64,000 nt of DNA from positions 3,534,001 through 3,598,000 of the forward strand of contig NZ_BAAAWU010000001.1 of the NCBI RefSeq assembly GCF_039535235.1. The letters run 5' to 3'. This stretch comes from Streptomyces roseoviridis (lineage in GTDB: Bacteria; Actinomycetota; Actinomycetes; Streptomycetales; Streptomycetaceae). The position numbers and the translations under genes were made by a program. This document shows positions 17,871 to 27,206 of this stretch, piece after piece. Positions within the stretch are counted from its first letter, which is position 1; each line of letters starts with the position of its first letter. Below the pieces are notes generated by a model. That model had not been told where the DNA came from. It ran no database searches and worked only from the letters and a program-made list of their open reading frames with translations.

Positions 17871-18662
17871 GTGTCTGAGCACCCTGAGAACCCCCCGCAC
17901 ACCGCCCCTGCCGAGCAGCCCGTCGCGCGTCGCGGCAGCCGCATGTTCGCGCCCGGGGAAGGGCCCTCGCCCGATCCGGCCGGGGCGCACTTCGAGCGGC
18001 GGATCCGCAGCTTCCAGCCCCGCCGCAGCCGCGTCACGGCGGGGCAGGCCGAGGCCATGCTGAAGCGGTGGCCGGACTGGGGGCTCGACATCGACGGCAA
18101 GCGGGTGCTCGACCTGGACGAGATGTTCGGGGGCCTGCCGGTCGTCCTGGAGATCGGCTTCGGGATGGGCGAGGCCACCGCGCAGATGGCCGCCGCCGAC
18201 CCCGGCACCGGCATCCTCGCCGTGGACGTGCACACCCCCGGCCAGGGCAACCTGCTCGGGCTCGCGGACCGGAACGGCCTGACCAACGTCCGGGTCGCCA
18301 ACGGCGACGCGATCATCCTGCTGCGCGAGATGCTCCCGTCGGAGTCCCTCGCCGGCTGCCGGGTCTACTTCCCGGACCCCTGGCCCAAGAAGCGCCACCA
18401 CAAGCGCCGGCTGATCCAGCCCGACTTCCTCACCCTGCTCGCGCCCCGGCTGAAGCACGGCGGGCTGCTGCACTGCGCCACGGACTGGGAGCCGTACGCG
18501 GAGCAGATGCTGGAGGTCCTCGACGCGCACCCCGACTTCGAGAACACCCAGGAGGACGGCGGCTACGCCCCGCGCCCCGGGTACCGGCCGCTGACCCGCT
18601 TCGAGGGGCAGGGGCTCGACAAGGGGCACGTCGTCCACGACCTGCTCTTCCGCCGCCGCTAG
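17871..18662 (+). CDS. trmB: tRNA (guanine-N7-)-methyltransferase
   Basis: A class I SAM-dependent methyltransferase that makes m7G46 in the variable loop of tRNA. The SAM-binding motif is EIGFGMGEATAQMA, and the TrmB signature VYFPDPWPKKRHHKRR is intact, with a following TDWEPYAEQML segment. At 263 residues it is near the usual length with an N-terminal basic extension (about 1-55), common in actinobacteria. GTG 17871 is the first in-frame start that precedes the conserved region. Confidence 0.95.
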   Translation: MSEHPENPPHTAPAEQPVARRGSRMFAPGEGPSPDPAGAHFERRIRSFQPRRSRVTAGQAEAMLKRWPDWGLDIDGKRVLDLDEMFGGLPVVLEIGFGMGEATAQMAAADPGTGILAVDVHTPGQGNLLGLADRNGLTNVRVANGDAIILLREMLPSESLAGCRVYFPDPWPKKRHHKRRLIQPDFLTLLAPRLKHGGLLHCATDWEPYAEQMLEVLDAHPDFENTQEDGGYAPRPGYRPLTRFEGQGLDKGHVVHDLLFRRR

Positions 18663-18730
18663 CCGGAGCCCCCGGCCTCCCTCGGCCTCCCCCGGCGCCG
18701 CTCCGGTTCGCCTACCGGCGCGGCAAGGCG

Positions 18731-18763
18731 TTTTCCACAGGCGCCCGAACCGGGTTTTCCACA
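18731..18763 (+). promoter_or_regulatory. Two DnaA-box-like direct repeats
   Basis: The 11-mer TTTTCCACAGG occurs twice in direct orientation, at 18731-18741 and 18755-18765, 24 bp apart, in the 152-bp gap between trmB and the PrsW gene. TTTTCCACA differs by one base from both TTATCCACA and TTGTCCACA. The phasing of just over two helical turns could suit cooperative DnaA binding. Function is inferred from the motif only. Confidence 0.4.
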
Positions 18764-18814
18764 GGCGGCGGGAACTCCCTCGCCGCTGTCGGCGGGGCTC
18801 GTTAGGGTCGTTGC

Positions 18815-20239
18815 GTGTCGTCGAACCCCATCGCCGGTCCTGCCGCCGAGCCCGTCCCCGCCCAGTCGCACGTCCACGCGCCCGTCCACTCGCCCGTCCA
18901 CGATCCCTCTCAGTCCCAGGGGACCGTGCCCGCACCCGCTCCCGTGCCCGCGCTCGAGAGCGACCAGCCGGACTTCACGGCCGTCCCGGAGCGTGCCAAG
19001 TGGCGGTACAAGCCGCGCAAGGCGTTCTGGCGCAGCCGGCTGGTCCGGGCCGTCGCGCTGATCACCGTGCTCGCGCTGTGCGCGCTGGCGATCCTCGCGC
19101 TGGTGCGGGAGCAGACCGGCACCGAGGGCTTCCTCGTGGGTCTCGGCCTCGCGGTGCTGCCGGTGCCGCTGCTGATGGCCGCGTTCCGCTGGCTCGACCG
19201 CGTCGAGCCGGCCCCTTGGAAGAACCTGTTGTTCGCGCTCGCCTGGGGCGCGTTCGCGTCCACCCTGGTCGCGATCCTGGCCAATTCCTTCGCCGTGGAG
19301 TGGATCAGCAGCGCCACCGCCGACCCCGGCTCCGCCGACACCCTCGGCGCGACCGCCGTCGCCCCCGTCGTGGAGGAGACCGCCAAGGGCGCCGCCGTGC
19401 TGCTGCTCTTCCTCTTCCGCCGCCGGGACTTCACGGGTCCGGTCGACGGGCTCGTCTACGCCGGGTTCACCGCCACCGGCTTCGCCTTCACCGAGAACAT
19501 TCTCTATCTGGGCAACGCCTTCGGCGAGGACCAGGAGTTCGGCGCCGCCGGTCTCGGCTCGATCACCGTGGGCACGTTCTTCGTCCGCATCATCATGTCC
19601 CCGTTCGCGCACCCGCTGTTCACCTCGCTCACCGGCCTCGGCTTCGGCTTCGCCGCGCTCCTCCCGGTCACCGCGAGGGCCCGCCGCACCCGCCTGGTGC
19701 TGCTGCCCCTGGGCGGCCTGCTGCTCGCGATGGGCATGCACGCGCTGTGGAACGGCTCGGCGACCTTCCACCCGCTGGCGTTCCTGCTGGTGTACGGGAT
19801 GTTCATGGTGCCGGTGTTCGCGCTGCTCACCTGGCTGGCGATATGGAGCCGGCAGAAGGAGCTGCGCACGATATCCGGGGAGCTCCCGGCGTACGCGTCG
19901 GCCGGCTGGCTCGCCCATGACGAGCCGCTGGCGCTCTCCTCGATGCGGGCCCGGGCCCTCGCCCGCGGCTACGCCGCCCGCAGTTTCGGCAAGCCGGGTG
20001 CGCAGGCCGTCGGCGAGTACGAGGCGTTCGCGACGACGCTTGCGTTCCTGCGCCACCGGGCCCGGCGCGGGCAGGCCGCACCGGACTTCACGGCCCGTGA
20101 GCAGGAGCTGTTGCACCACCTGTGGCAGCGCCGCCAGGTCGCCTCGCCCGCGCTGACCCACGCGGCCCGGGTGACCGGCCGGGTGTGGGTGCCGCCGCAG
20201 TACCTGGACTACGGCGGCTACAACCCGTACCGGAGCTGA
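18815..20239 (+). CDS. PrsW-family intramembrane metalloprotease
   Basis: A 474-residue polytopic membrane protein with about eight hydrophobic segments between residues 75 and 360. It carries PrsW hallmark motifs: VEETAKG (the EExxK-type catalytic motif), FTENILYLG, and histidine-containing helices (PFAHPLFTSLTG, GMHALWNGSA). PrsW proteases perform site-1 cleavage of membrane anti-sigma factors in Bacillus. In Streptomyces the substrate is unknown. The N-terminus (1-55) is a low-complexity tail rich in His-Val-Pro repeats and probably cytosolic. Start is GTG 18815. It ends 6 bp from the convergent aldo/keto reductase. Confidence 0.85.
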   Translation: MSSNPIAGPAAEPVPAQSHVHAPVHSPVHDPSQSQGTVPAPAPVPALESDQPDFTAVPERAKWRYKPRKAFWRSRLVRAVALITVLALCALAILALVREQTGTEGFLVGLGLAVLPVPLLMAAFRWLDRVEPAPWKNLLFALAWGAFASTLVAILANSFAVEWISSATADPGSADTLGATAVAPVVEETAKGAAVLLLFLFRRRDFTGPVDGLVYAGFTATGFAFTENILYLGNAFGEDQEFGAAGLGSITVGTFFVRIIMSPFAHPLFTSLTGLGFGFAALLPVTARARRTRLVLLPLGGLLLAMGMHALWNGSATFHPLAFLLVYGMFMVPVFALLTWLAIWSRQKELRTISGELPAYASAGWLAHDEPLALSSMRARALARGYAARSFGKPGAQAVGEYEAFATTLAFLRHRARRGQAAPDFTAREQELLHHLWQRRQVASPALTHAARVTGRVWVPPQYLDYGGYNPYRS

Positions 20240-20245
20240 CGGGGC

Positions 20246-21220
20246 TCAGGCCCCCGACGCCTCCGAGACCGCGGGCGTCTCGGAGGCCGCGGTCAGCGCG
20301 GCGAGCTCCGCGTCCGTCAGCCGCAGGCCGGCGGAGTCGACGAGCGCCGGGAGCTGTTCGACGGTGCGGGCCGAGGCGATGGGGGCGACGACGGTCGGAC
20401 GGGAGGCCAGCCAGGCCAGGGCGACGGCGGCGACCTCGGCGTCGTGCGCCTCGGCGACGGCGTCCAGGGCGGCGAGCACCTTCTGTCCGCGCTCGGTCTC
20501 CAGGTGCTTGGCGGCGGTGCCGGCGCGCACGCTTGCGACGGTGGCGCCCGGCCGGTACTTGCCGGTGAGGAAGCCGGACGCGAGACCGAAGTACGGCACG
20601 GAGGCGAGGCCGGCCCGCTCGGCGGTGTCCAGGAGCGGGCCCTCGTAAGTGTCGCGGGAGACCAGGTTGTAGTGGGGCTGGAGGGCCACGTAGCGGGCGA
20701 GGCCCTCGGCCTCGGCGAAGTCGAGGGAGGCGCGCAGCCGCTCGGGGGAGATGTTGGAGGCGGCGACGGCACGGACCTTGCCGTCCTTCACCAGCTGGTC
20801 GAGGGCGGTGACGATCTCCTCGACGGGCACGGACTCGTCGTCGTAGTGCGTGTAGTAGAGGTCGATGTAGTCGGTGCCGAGGCGGCGCAGCGACTCCTCG
20901 GCGGCGGCCTTGATGGTCGTGGCGCTCAGCCCCTTGAAGCGGGGGTGGGCGCCGACCTTGGTGGCGACGAGGACGTCGGAGCGGTTGCCGCGGGAGGCCA
21001 TCCAGCGGCCGATGACGGTCTCCGACTCGCCGCCCTCGTTGCCCTCGGCCCACGCGGAGTAGACGTCGGCGGTGTCGACGAAGTTGCCACCGGCGGCGGC
21101 GTAGGCGTCGAGGACGGCGAAGGACTGCGCCTCGTCGGCGCTCCAGCCGAAGACGTTGCCGCCGAGGGCGAGCGGGAAGACGTGCAGGTCGGAGGTGCCA
21201 AGCCGGCGAAGAGAAGTCAT
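20246..21220 (-). CDS. Aldo/keto reductase
   Basis: An NADPH-dependent oxidoreductase with a TIM-barrel fold, 324 residues. The catalytic tetrad is visible: Asp and Tyr in VDTADVYSAW, Lys in VATKVG, His in YYTHYDD. The C-terminal NADP-binding loop region is VAPIASARTVEQL. ATG 21220 begins MTSLRRLGTSDL, the usual N-terminus; the in-frame ATG at 21247 adds nine nonconserved residues. Substrate cannot be predicted. Confidence 0.9.
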   Translation of the reverse strand: MTSLRRLGTSDLHVFPLALGGNVFGWSADEAQSFAVLDAYAAAGGNFVDTADVYSAWAEGNEGGESETVIGRWMASRGNRSDVLVATKVGAHPRFKGLSATTIKAAAEESLRRLGTDYIDLYYTHYDDESVPVEEIVTALDQLVKDGKVRAVAASNISPERLRASLDFAEAEGLARYVALQPHYNLVSRDTYEGPLLDTAERAGLASVPYFGLASGFLTGKYRPGATVASVRAGTAAKHLETERGQKVLAALDAVAEAHDAEVAAVALAWLASRPTVVAPIASARTVEQLPALVDSAGLRLTDAELAALTAASETPAVSEASGA

Positions 21221-21338
21221 GCGTGGATCAACCTTCCGTGAGGACACCGCTATTCCGGCCGGGGATCATCCGGATCGGCCGCCCGCCCCCGGCCTCCCGG
21301 CGGCACCGGCCGGCGCGAGCTCCGGCGCGACGGTCGCG

Positions 21339-21495
21339 AACCGGTGGGCCGCCCGTGGCCGGACGGTGCCGGGGGCCGCAAACCGGTGGGCCGCCCGTGG
21401 CCGGACGGTGCCGGGGGCCGCAAACCGGTGGGCCGCCCGTGGCCGGACGGTGCCGGGGGCCGCAAACCGGTGGGCCGCCCGTGGCCGGACGGTGC
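21339..21495. repeat. 42-bp tandem repeat, 3.7 copies
   Basis: Three perfect copies of a 42-bp unit (21339-21380, 21381-21422, 21423-21464) and a fourth truncated copy to about 21495. The unit begins AACCGGTGGGCCGCCCG. They lie between the stop of the M23 peptidase (21513) and the start of the aldo/keto reductase (21220), both on the minus strand. The period is a multiple of three but the repeat is outside both genes. Each unit contains self-complementary CCGGTGG/GGCCGG elements. Perfect identity implies recent expansion. Confidence 0.9.
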
Positions 21496-21512
21496 GGGGG
21501 ACGCGGGGCGCA

Positions 21513-22622
21513 CTAGACGGACAGGCCCTTGGAGCGGAGCCAGGCCGCCGGGTCGATGCCGCTGCCGGACGGGGTGTGGACCTCGAGGTGGAGGTGGGGG
21601 CCGGTGACGTTGCCGGTGGCTCCGACGCGGCCGATGGTCTCTCCGGTGCCGACCGACTGGCCCGCGCTCACCGTCATCGACGACAGGTGCGCGTACCAGA
21701 TCTCCGTACCGTCCTGGAGCTCCAGGACGATCCGGTAGCCGTAGGAGCCGGACCAGCCCGCCGACTTGACCGTGCCGCTGTGGACGGCCTTGACCGGGGT
21801 GCCGGTGGGGGCCGCGAAGTCCAGGCCGGTGTGGTAGCCGGAGGACCACATGGAGCCGGACTCGCCGTAGGTCGAGGTGAGCGTGTACGAGGAGGTGGGC
21901 AGCGCGTAGCTCGCGGCGAGCTTGGCCAGGCGCTCGGCCTCGGCCTTGGCCGCGGCCTCCTCCTCGGCCTTCTTCTCGGCCTCCGCGGCCGCCTGCTCCG
22001 CCGCCTGCGCCTTGGCCTCGGCCTCGGCCGCCGCCTTCTCGGCAGCGGTCTTCTCCGCGGCCGCCCTCTCGGCGGCGTCCGCGGCGACCTGCTGCTGCTC
22101 GGCCTGCTGGAGGATGCGGGCGCGCAGCGCCTCGCCGGCGTCGGTCCGGGTCTGGGTCCCGGCGGCCTCGGCGCCCGAGCCGCCGCCGTCGGTGGTGAAG
22201 GTGAGAGCGGTGAGCGGCTGGGTGTCGTTCCCGCCCGCGATCGCGTCCGAGCCCCCGTCACCGCCGGCCCCGCCCTCGGAGCCCTTGTCGTCCGCGCCGA
22301 TCAGCGCGCCGACGCCCGGCAGGTCGGCGGCGTCGGGAAGGTCGACGTCCGGCAGCGCTATGGAGACCGGGGGCTTCTGCTGGGCGGTGGCCAGACCGCC
22401 GGCGCCGACCGCCGCGATGACGCCGACGCCGAGCACGGTGGAGGAACGGGCGAAGTTGGAGCGCTGCTTGACGACGCGGTGGCGCCCGCCGGAGCGGCTC
22501 CGGTCCCTGAGGGATTCCTCGGTGGGATTCCACTCCTCCGCGTCCGCGCCTGCGGCGCCCGGCGCCCCCGAGGTGTCGAAGTAATCGAAGGGGGTATGCG
22601 GAGCAGGGGTGTTGGAGGCCAC
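21513..22622 (-). CDS. M23-family peptidoglycan endopeptidase, c-di-AMP riboswitch controlled
   Basis: A 369-residue cell-wall hydrolase. A cytosolic N-terminus (1-80) is followed by one membrane/signal helix (STVLGVGVIAAVGAGGLATA). An Ala/Glu/Lys-rich coiled-coil of about 90 residues leads to a C-terminal LytM/M23 domain with zinc ligands in HTGLDFAAPTG and HLHLEVH. It is expected to cleave peptide cross-links outside the membrane. GTG 22622 follows AAGGAG by 10 bp. A ydaO-type riboswitch occupies the 5' leader, so expression should fall when c-di-AMP is high, as for Streptomyces rpfA. The coiled-coil resembles FtsX/Rip-type regulatory segments. Confidence 0.9.
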   Translation of the reverse strand: MASNTPAPHTPFDYFDTSGAPGAAGADAEEWNPTEESLRDRSRSGGRHRVVKQRSNFARSSTVLGVGVIAAVGAGGLATAQQKPPVSIALPDVDLPDAADLPGVGALIGADDKGSEGGAGGDGGSDAIAGGNDTQPLTALTFTTDGGGSGAEAAGTQTRTDAGEALRARILQQAEQQQVAADAAERAAAEKTAAEKAAAEAEAKAQAAEQAAAEAEKKAEEEAAAKAEAERLAKLAASYALPTSSYTLTSTYGESGSMWSSGYHTGLDFAAPTGTPVKAVHSGTVKSAGWSGSYGYRIVLELQDGTEIWYAHLSSMTVSAGQSVGTGETIGRVGATGNVTGPHLHLEVHTPSGSGIDPAAWLRSKGLSV

Positions 22623-22645
22623 GGAGGCGCTCTCCTTTCCTTCCT

Positions 22646-22785
22646 TCTCGCCTACCGGGTTAGCTGACGGGTTCGGAGCAGGAAGGTCTCCTACGGGCGG
22701 CCGCACGGGTGCGGTGGGGCCCGATTCACCCCAAGTGGTGGTTCCCCGGTTCCCTTGCGGGATTCGGCGCGTGCGCACGGTGCCG
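22646..22785 (-). promoter_or_regulatory. ydaO-type c-di-AMP riboswitch
   Basis: Reading the minus strand upstream of the M23 gene, the leader contains GGGAACCGGGGAACCACCA, then TTGGGGTGAATCGG, a GC-rich stem, and finally AACCCGTCAGCTAACCCGG followed by GGCGAGAAGG and the ribosome-binding site. This order and the conserved blocks match the ydaO/yuaA (RF00379) class that binds two c-di-AMP molecules. In Streptomyces these switches precede resuscitation-promoting factors and NlpC/M23 wall hydrolases. Boundaries are approximate. Confidence 0.85.
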
Positions 22786-22991
22786 TCTCTTGCGACGGCT
22801 GGGACGACCGCGCTGCGTTATCGAACGTTAATAGACGCGGCCACCCGATTCCAAGCCGTTCCCCTTGATCATTAGCTGAATTGGTAGGGAAATGCCCGAG
22901 TTGACCCCCCTTCAGAAAGAGGTCAGGACCAAACGCTCGATCTGACGTTACGTCAATTGTTATCGGAGCGACACCTCGCCACTACGCCCCG

Positions 22992-24428
22992 TCACGGCGC
23001 CGATCCGCCCTCCGGCGGCACCACCGGCATGGTCCGCCGCCGCTCCGGTTGCCCCGCCGCCGGGCGGCTCACCGCGAGCAGCGCCATGTCGTCCGTCGTG
23101 CCCCCGCCCGTGTGCCGGCGCACGTCCGCCACCAGCGCGTCGAGCAGCTCCTCGGGCCCGGGGAAGATCCGCCCTGCGAGCCGTTCCCCGGGGTCGTAGA
23201 ACACCCCCGCCCCGTCCCGGGCCTCCGAGAGGCCGTCCGTGTAGAACAGCAGCGTCGCCCCCGGCGGGTACGGCGTCTCGTCGGCCCGGTCCGGCCACAC
23301 CCCCAGATCGCCCATGCCCAGCGGCAGCGCGGCCTCGCTCGGCCGCAGCACCTCCACGCCCCCGTCCTGGAGCAGCAGCAACGGCTCGGGATGCCCCCGG
23401 TTGACCACCCGCACCACCCGGTCACCGCCCGGGATCTCCGCGAGCACCGCCGTGGTGAACCCTTCGAACGCGTCCAGCCCGTCGCGCCGGGTGCCCTCCC
23501 GGGCCAGCGCCCGCTCCAGGCGCGCCGCCACCCCCTCCAGCGTCTCCTCCTGCTCGGCCGCCTCGCGGAAGGCGCCGATCACCACGGCCACCGCCTCCAC
23601 CGCGTCCAGACCCTTGCCCCGCACGTCGCCGACCACCAGCCGCACCCCGTGCGGGGTGTCCTGCACCGCGAACAGATCGCCGCCGATGAACGCGTCCGCC
23701 TGCGCCGCCTCGTAGCGCGCGGCGATCTGGAGGCCGCCGATCCGCTCCGCGGGCGCGGGCAGCACCGCCTTCTGCGCCGTCTCGGCGATCACCCGTGCCG
23801 AGGCGAGCCGCTCGCCGCTGCGCCGCACCACCCGGCCGATCAGCAGGGCGAGCCCGGAGACCGTGGCGACGGTCAGGGTCTCCGTCAGGGACGGGATCCG
23901 CATCACGGTCCCGTTGTAGACGTGCAGGCCGATGCCGGCGACGACGGCGGCGATGCCCGTGAGCAGCGTCGTCAGGGTGGAGAAGAGCGGGGCCGCGATC
24001 AGCGGCGCCGCCGAGAACAACGGCGCCGCCGTGTACTGGGGCGGGGTCAGCGTGTCGAAGACGACCCCGCCCACGATCAGCAGCGGAGGCAGCGCCCGCA
24101 GGAAACGCCGGGCGCCCCGGTACTGCCCGCCCGCGGGACCGGCGGACGCGGCCCGTACGGCACCGGACGACGAGCCGGAGACCCGGCCGGACGACCGCCC
24201 AAAGGGCCCGCCGCGGCCCCCACCGCGGGGCCCACCGGCCGAAGGTCCGGCGGACGCACCGAAGGGCCGGCCGGAAGCCGGACCGCCCCGGCCGCCCCCG
24301 GACGACGTACCGGCGGACGCACCGGACGACGGACCGGCCGACGGGTCACCGCGCCCCGCACCGGCGGGCGCACCGGGGCGGGCGGCACCGGAACGGCCAC
24401 GCCCGCGCCGCATCCCCGCTCGCGCCAC
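22992..24428 (-). CDS. Membrane SpoIIE/PP2C-type phosphatase
   Basis: A 478-residue protein. The basic Gly/Ser/Pro-rich N-terminus (about 1-105) carries PAGxS/GASAG-like repeats. Membrane helices follow at about 110-205 (ALPPLLIVGGVVFDTL, LTTLLTGIAAVVAGIGL, TVATVSGLALLIG), then a short linker and a PP2C/SpoIIE phosphatase domain (about 235-465) with GGDLFAV and VVGDVRGKGLDA metal motifs. It should dephosphorylate an anti-anti-sigma-factor-like protein at the membrane. There is no HATPase domain, unlike the gene at 1726-3450. GTG 24428 has GGGAG 7 bp upstream; ATG 24413 is possible. Confidence 0.87.
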   Translation of the reverse strand: MARAGMRRGRGRSGAARPGAPAGAGRGDPSAGPSSGASAGTSSGGGRGGPASGRPFGASAGPSAGGPRGGGRGGPFGRSSGRVSGSSSGAVRAASAGPAGGQYRGARRFLRALPPLLIVGGVVFDTLTPPQYTAAPLFSAAPLIAAPLFSTLTTLLTGIAAVVAGIGLHVYNGTVMRIPSLTETLTVATVSGLALLIGRVVRRSGERLASARVIAETAQKAVLPAPAERIGGLQIAARYEAAQADAFIGGDLFAVQDTPHGVRLVVGDVRGKGLDAVEAVAVVIGAFREAAEQEETLEGVAARLERALAREGTRRDGLDAFEGFTTAVLAEIPGGDRVVRVVNRGHPEPLLLLQDGGVEVLRPSEAALPLGMGDLGVWPDRADETPYPPGATLLFYTDGLSEARDGAGVFYDPGERLAGRIFPGPEELLDALVADVRRHTGGGTTDDMALLAVSRPAAGQPERRRTMPVVPPEGGSAP

Positions 24429-24500
24429 CTGTGCTCTCCCACCTGGACATGCCCGGACCCGCCCGGTCGCGGACGGACCCGCGCCCTCCCCAGGGTGCCG

Positions 24501-25736
24501 TCAGGCCGAGCGGCTCGGCGACTCCTCCTCGGCCGGTTGGCGTACGGGCGGCGGCTCGGCCAGCCGCCCGCCGCGGGCCAGCAGCGCCATCGCCCCCGCG
24601 CACCCGAGGCCGACCGCGCACAGCACCAGCCAGGGCACCACCGACCACCCGGTCACGTCGAGCAGGGCGCCCGTCCCCAGGTTCCCCAGGGTGATGCCCA
24701 CCCCGCACACCGTGTTGTAGAGCCCGTAGTGGGTGGCGACCCAGCGGTTCTTCGACAGGGCGACGACGGTGTCCATCTCGTACGGGTAGAGCACCGCGTT
24801 CGCGACCGCCAGGACCGCCGTGCACAGCAGCAGCCCCACCAGCGAGCGCCCGAGCGCGGCCGGAACCAGGAAGGCCCCGCCCATCAGGGCGAGTCCGAGC
24901 ACCAGGCACCGCTCGCGCGACAGCCGCGCCGAGCACCAGGCGGTGATCCGCAACTGCCCGGCGAGCGCCACGAGCGCCGACACCACGAACAGCGCCGTGG
25001 TCGCCCCCGTGCCGCCGGCGGCGAGCGGCAGCGCCAGATAGACCTGGAAGGACAGCACGTACGAGCCGGTCATGCACAGCGAGAACAGCCAGAACGTGCG
25101 GTGGGCGAGCACCGTACGGAACTGCCCGCGCCGCTCCTCTCCCCACGGAACCTCGGCCTCCACGGCTCGCCGCACCGGCAGATGCCGCAGCTGTACGAGC
25201 GTGAGCGCGGCGAACAGCACCGCCGCCACCGTGCACGTCAGCCGGAACGACACCCCTGTCAGGGCTACCCCGACCAGCGGCCCGAGCAGGATGCCCGCCT
25301 GGTAGTACACGTTGAACAGGGCGAACGCCTCCACGCGCCGCTCCCCCGCCTCCGCCGCCAGGTAGGCCCGCACCGCCGGGTTGAACAGCGCCCCGGCGAG
25401 GCCCGTCGCGAGCGAGGCGGCGAGCAGCGCCGGCAGCGACTGCGCGAAGGCGAGCGCACCGAAGCCCGCCGTGCGCAGCGCGCACCCGGCGACGATCAGC
25501 GGCTTGAAGCCGAGCCGGTCGGCGAGCGCCCCGCCGAGCAGGAACATGCCCTGCTGGGACAGGTTCCGCGCGCCGAGCACGAGCCCGACCGCCCAGGCGG
25601 CCATGCCGAGGCCGTCCGCCAGGTGCGCGGCCAGGTACGGCATCAGCATGTAGAAGCCGAGGTTGATGGTGAGCTGGTTGAGGAAGAGGAGCCGGGCGGC
25701 GGGCTCGAAGCCGCGGGTCCGGCGCCAGACGCTCAT
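24501..25736 (-). CDS. MFS exporter coupled to a PLP-dependent enzyme
   Basis: A 12-helix major facilitator of 411 residues. The N-terminal helix is [20 protein letters not shown], loop 2-3 reads [14 protein letters not shown], and the two halves are joined near residue 195. It resembles DHA1-type exporters. Its ATG overlaps the stop of the cysteine-synthase-like gene (ATGA at 25733-25736), so it is translationally coupled. It probably exports the product of that enzyme or a derivative; this is inference from the overlap. Confidence 0.87.
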   Translation of the reverse strand: MSVWRRTRGFEPAARLLFLNQLTINLGFYMLMPYLAAHLADGLGMAAWAVGLVLGARNLSQQGMFLLGGALADRLGFKPLIVAGCALRTAGFGALAFAQSLPALLAASLATGLAGALFNPAVRAYLAAEAGERRVEAFALFNVYYQAGILLGPLVGVALTGVSFRLTCTVAAVLFAALTLVQLRHLPVRRAVEAEVPWGEERRGQFRTVLAHRTFWLFSLCMTGSYVLSFQVYLALPLAAGGTGATTALFVVSALVALAGQLRITAWCSARLSRERCLVLGLALMGGAFLVPAALGRSLVGLLLCTAVLAVANAVLYPYEMDTVVALSKNRWVATHYGLYNTVCGVGITLGNLGTGALLDVTGWSVVPWLVLCAVGLGCAGAMALLARGGRLAEPPPVRQPAEEESPSRSA

Positions 25737-27052
25737 CGGGCCCCGCCCTGCGCGGTGCGGGCCTCGGTACCTGCCCGCGCCGTACGGGCCCCGCCGGCGC
25801 CCGGTGCCGTACGGGCCCCGACGCCGCCTTCCCGCGCACGCGCCTCGGCGCCGCCCCCTCCCTTACGGATCCCGGCTTCTCCCTCGCCCGCACTCACTTC
25901 GGCGCCGGCCTCCCCCTTCCGGACCCCGGCTTCTCCCTCCCCCGCACGCACCTCGGCGCCGGCCTCCCCCCTACGGCCGCCGGCTTCTCCCTCCCCCGCA
26001 CGCACCTCGGCGCCGGCCTCCCCTCTACGGGCCGGGCGGTCGAGCACCCGGCGGGTCCAGCCGCTGACCGGCTCGCCGGGCGCGTACGCCTCCGGGTCCT
26101 CCCGTACGGGGCCGTCGAGCAGGCCGTGTGCCGCGCAGAACTCGTCGTTGAAGACGGTGTCGAAGTAGCGCTGCGGGCCGTCCGGGAAGACGGCCGCGAT
26201 CCGGGTGCCCCGCGGCCGGGTCCGGGCCAGCCAGCCGGCCACCAGGGCGACCGCGCCGACGCTCCAGCCGCCGGTCGCGAACTGCCGGGCGGCCAGCCGG
26301 CGGGCCGCCCGTACCGCCTCGGCCGGTCCGACCCAGTGGATCTCGTCGAAGGCGCCGTGGTCCACGTTCCCCGGGTGGATGGAGGAGCCGAGGCCGCGCA
26401 TCAGGCGCGGACCGGCCGGCAGGCCGAAGACGGTGGAGTCGATCGAGTCGACGCCGACGAGTTCGAGCGCGGGGCTGCTGGTGGCGCGCAGGGCGCGGGA
26501 GATGCCGGCCGAGTGGCCTCCCGTACCGACGGCGCAGACCAGCACGTCGATCCGGTCGAGCTGACCGGCGAGTTCGGCCGCGAGCCCGGCGTAGGCATCC
26601 GGGTTGTCGGGGTTCCCGTACTGGTCGGGCCACCAGGCCCCGGGCAGGGCGAGCAGCAGTTCGGCGACCCGGTCCATCCGGGCCTGCTGCCAGCCGCCGT
26701 GCGGGCTGGGCTCCGGCACGACGTGGACCTGGGCGCCGTGGGCGGTGAGCATCCGCTCCACGATCGGTTCGAGGCCGGGGTCGGTGACGACGTGGACGGG
26801 ATGGCCGTGCAGGATCCCGGCGAGCGCGAGTCCGAGGCCGAGGGTTCCGGAGGTCGACTCGACGATCGGGGCGCCCGGCCGCAGGGCGCCGCGGCGGCGG
26901 GCCTGCTCGACCATGTGGAGGGCGGCGCGGTCCTTGATGCCGCCGAAGTTGAAGCCTTCGAGCTTCGCCCAGTAGCCGTCGTCCATCCACAGCACGGGGG
27001 TGTTGCCGACGGTCTGCCCGGCGACGGACAGGAGGTTGGCGGGGTGCGTCAT
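25733..27052 (-). CDS. Cysteine-synthase-family PLP enzyme with repetitive C-terminal tail
   Basis: A 439-residue protein. Residues 1-340 form a fold-type II PLP domain: Schiff-base Lys in [11 protein letters not shown], phosphate/substrate loop [13 protein letters not shown], and PLP-phosphate Gly-rich loop [12 protein letters not shown]. Such enzymes do beta-replacement or elimination on O-activated serine/cysteine; SbnA-like relatives make diaminopropionate precursors for metallophores. The Ser-Thr-Ser-Gly-Thr loop and GIKD replace the canonical GSIKDR, so it is not a housekeeping CysK. Residues about 340-400 are 18-residue repeats ([17 protein letters not shown] type), highly charged and probably disordered. 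It is coupled to an MFS exporter downstream. Product unknown. Confidence 0.82.
   Translation of the reverse strand: MTHPANLLSVAGQTVGNTPVLWMDDGYWAKLEGFNFGGIKDRAALHMVEQARRRGALRPGAPIVESTSGTLGLGLALAGILHGHPVHVVTDPGLEPIVERMLTAHGAQVHVVPEPSPHGGWQQARMDRVAELLLALPGAWWPDQYGNPDNPDAYAGLAAELAGQLDRIDVLVCAVGTGGHSAGISRALRATSSPALELVGVDSIDSTVFGLPAGPRLMRGLGSSIHPGNVDHGAFDEIHWVGPAEAVRAARRLAARQFATGGWSVGAVALVAGWLARTRPRGTRIAAVFPDGPQRYFDTVFNDEFCAAHGLLDGPVREDPEAYAPGEPVSGWTRRVLDRPARRGEAGAEVRAGEGEAGGRRGEAGAEVRAGEGEAGVRKGEAGAEVSAGEGEAGIRKGGGGAEARAREGGVGARTAPGAGGARTARAGTEARTAQGGAR
25855..26034. repeat. 54-bp in-frame tandem repeat in the PLP-enzyme tail
   Basis: Three units and a partial fourth with 54-bp spacing (CGGCTTCTCC at 25873, 25927 and 25981), encoding the 18-residue charged repeat at the C-terminus of the PLP enzyme. 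Units differ by a few substitutions, many of which alter the protein little. The array lies outside the catalytic domain. Confidence 0.85.
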
Positions 27053-27206
27053 GGGGGTCTGCGTCCCTTGGGTGAGGTGGGGCTCCGCGCGTACGCGGGC
27101 ATGCGGAAGACCGGAGGCGTACGGCTCGGGCTCGATGCGGCCGGAGTTCGGTCGAGCGGCCAGGGCTCGGTCGAGCGGCCGGGGCTCGGGCTCGTACGCG
27201 GTCCGG

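Noticed and set aside
21250..21849. Repeat-containing open frames across the 42-bp array as a repeat protein gene
   Set aside because: They have no ribosome-binding site, overlap the M23 gene antisense or out of frame, and stay open only because the repeat lacks stops.
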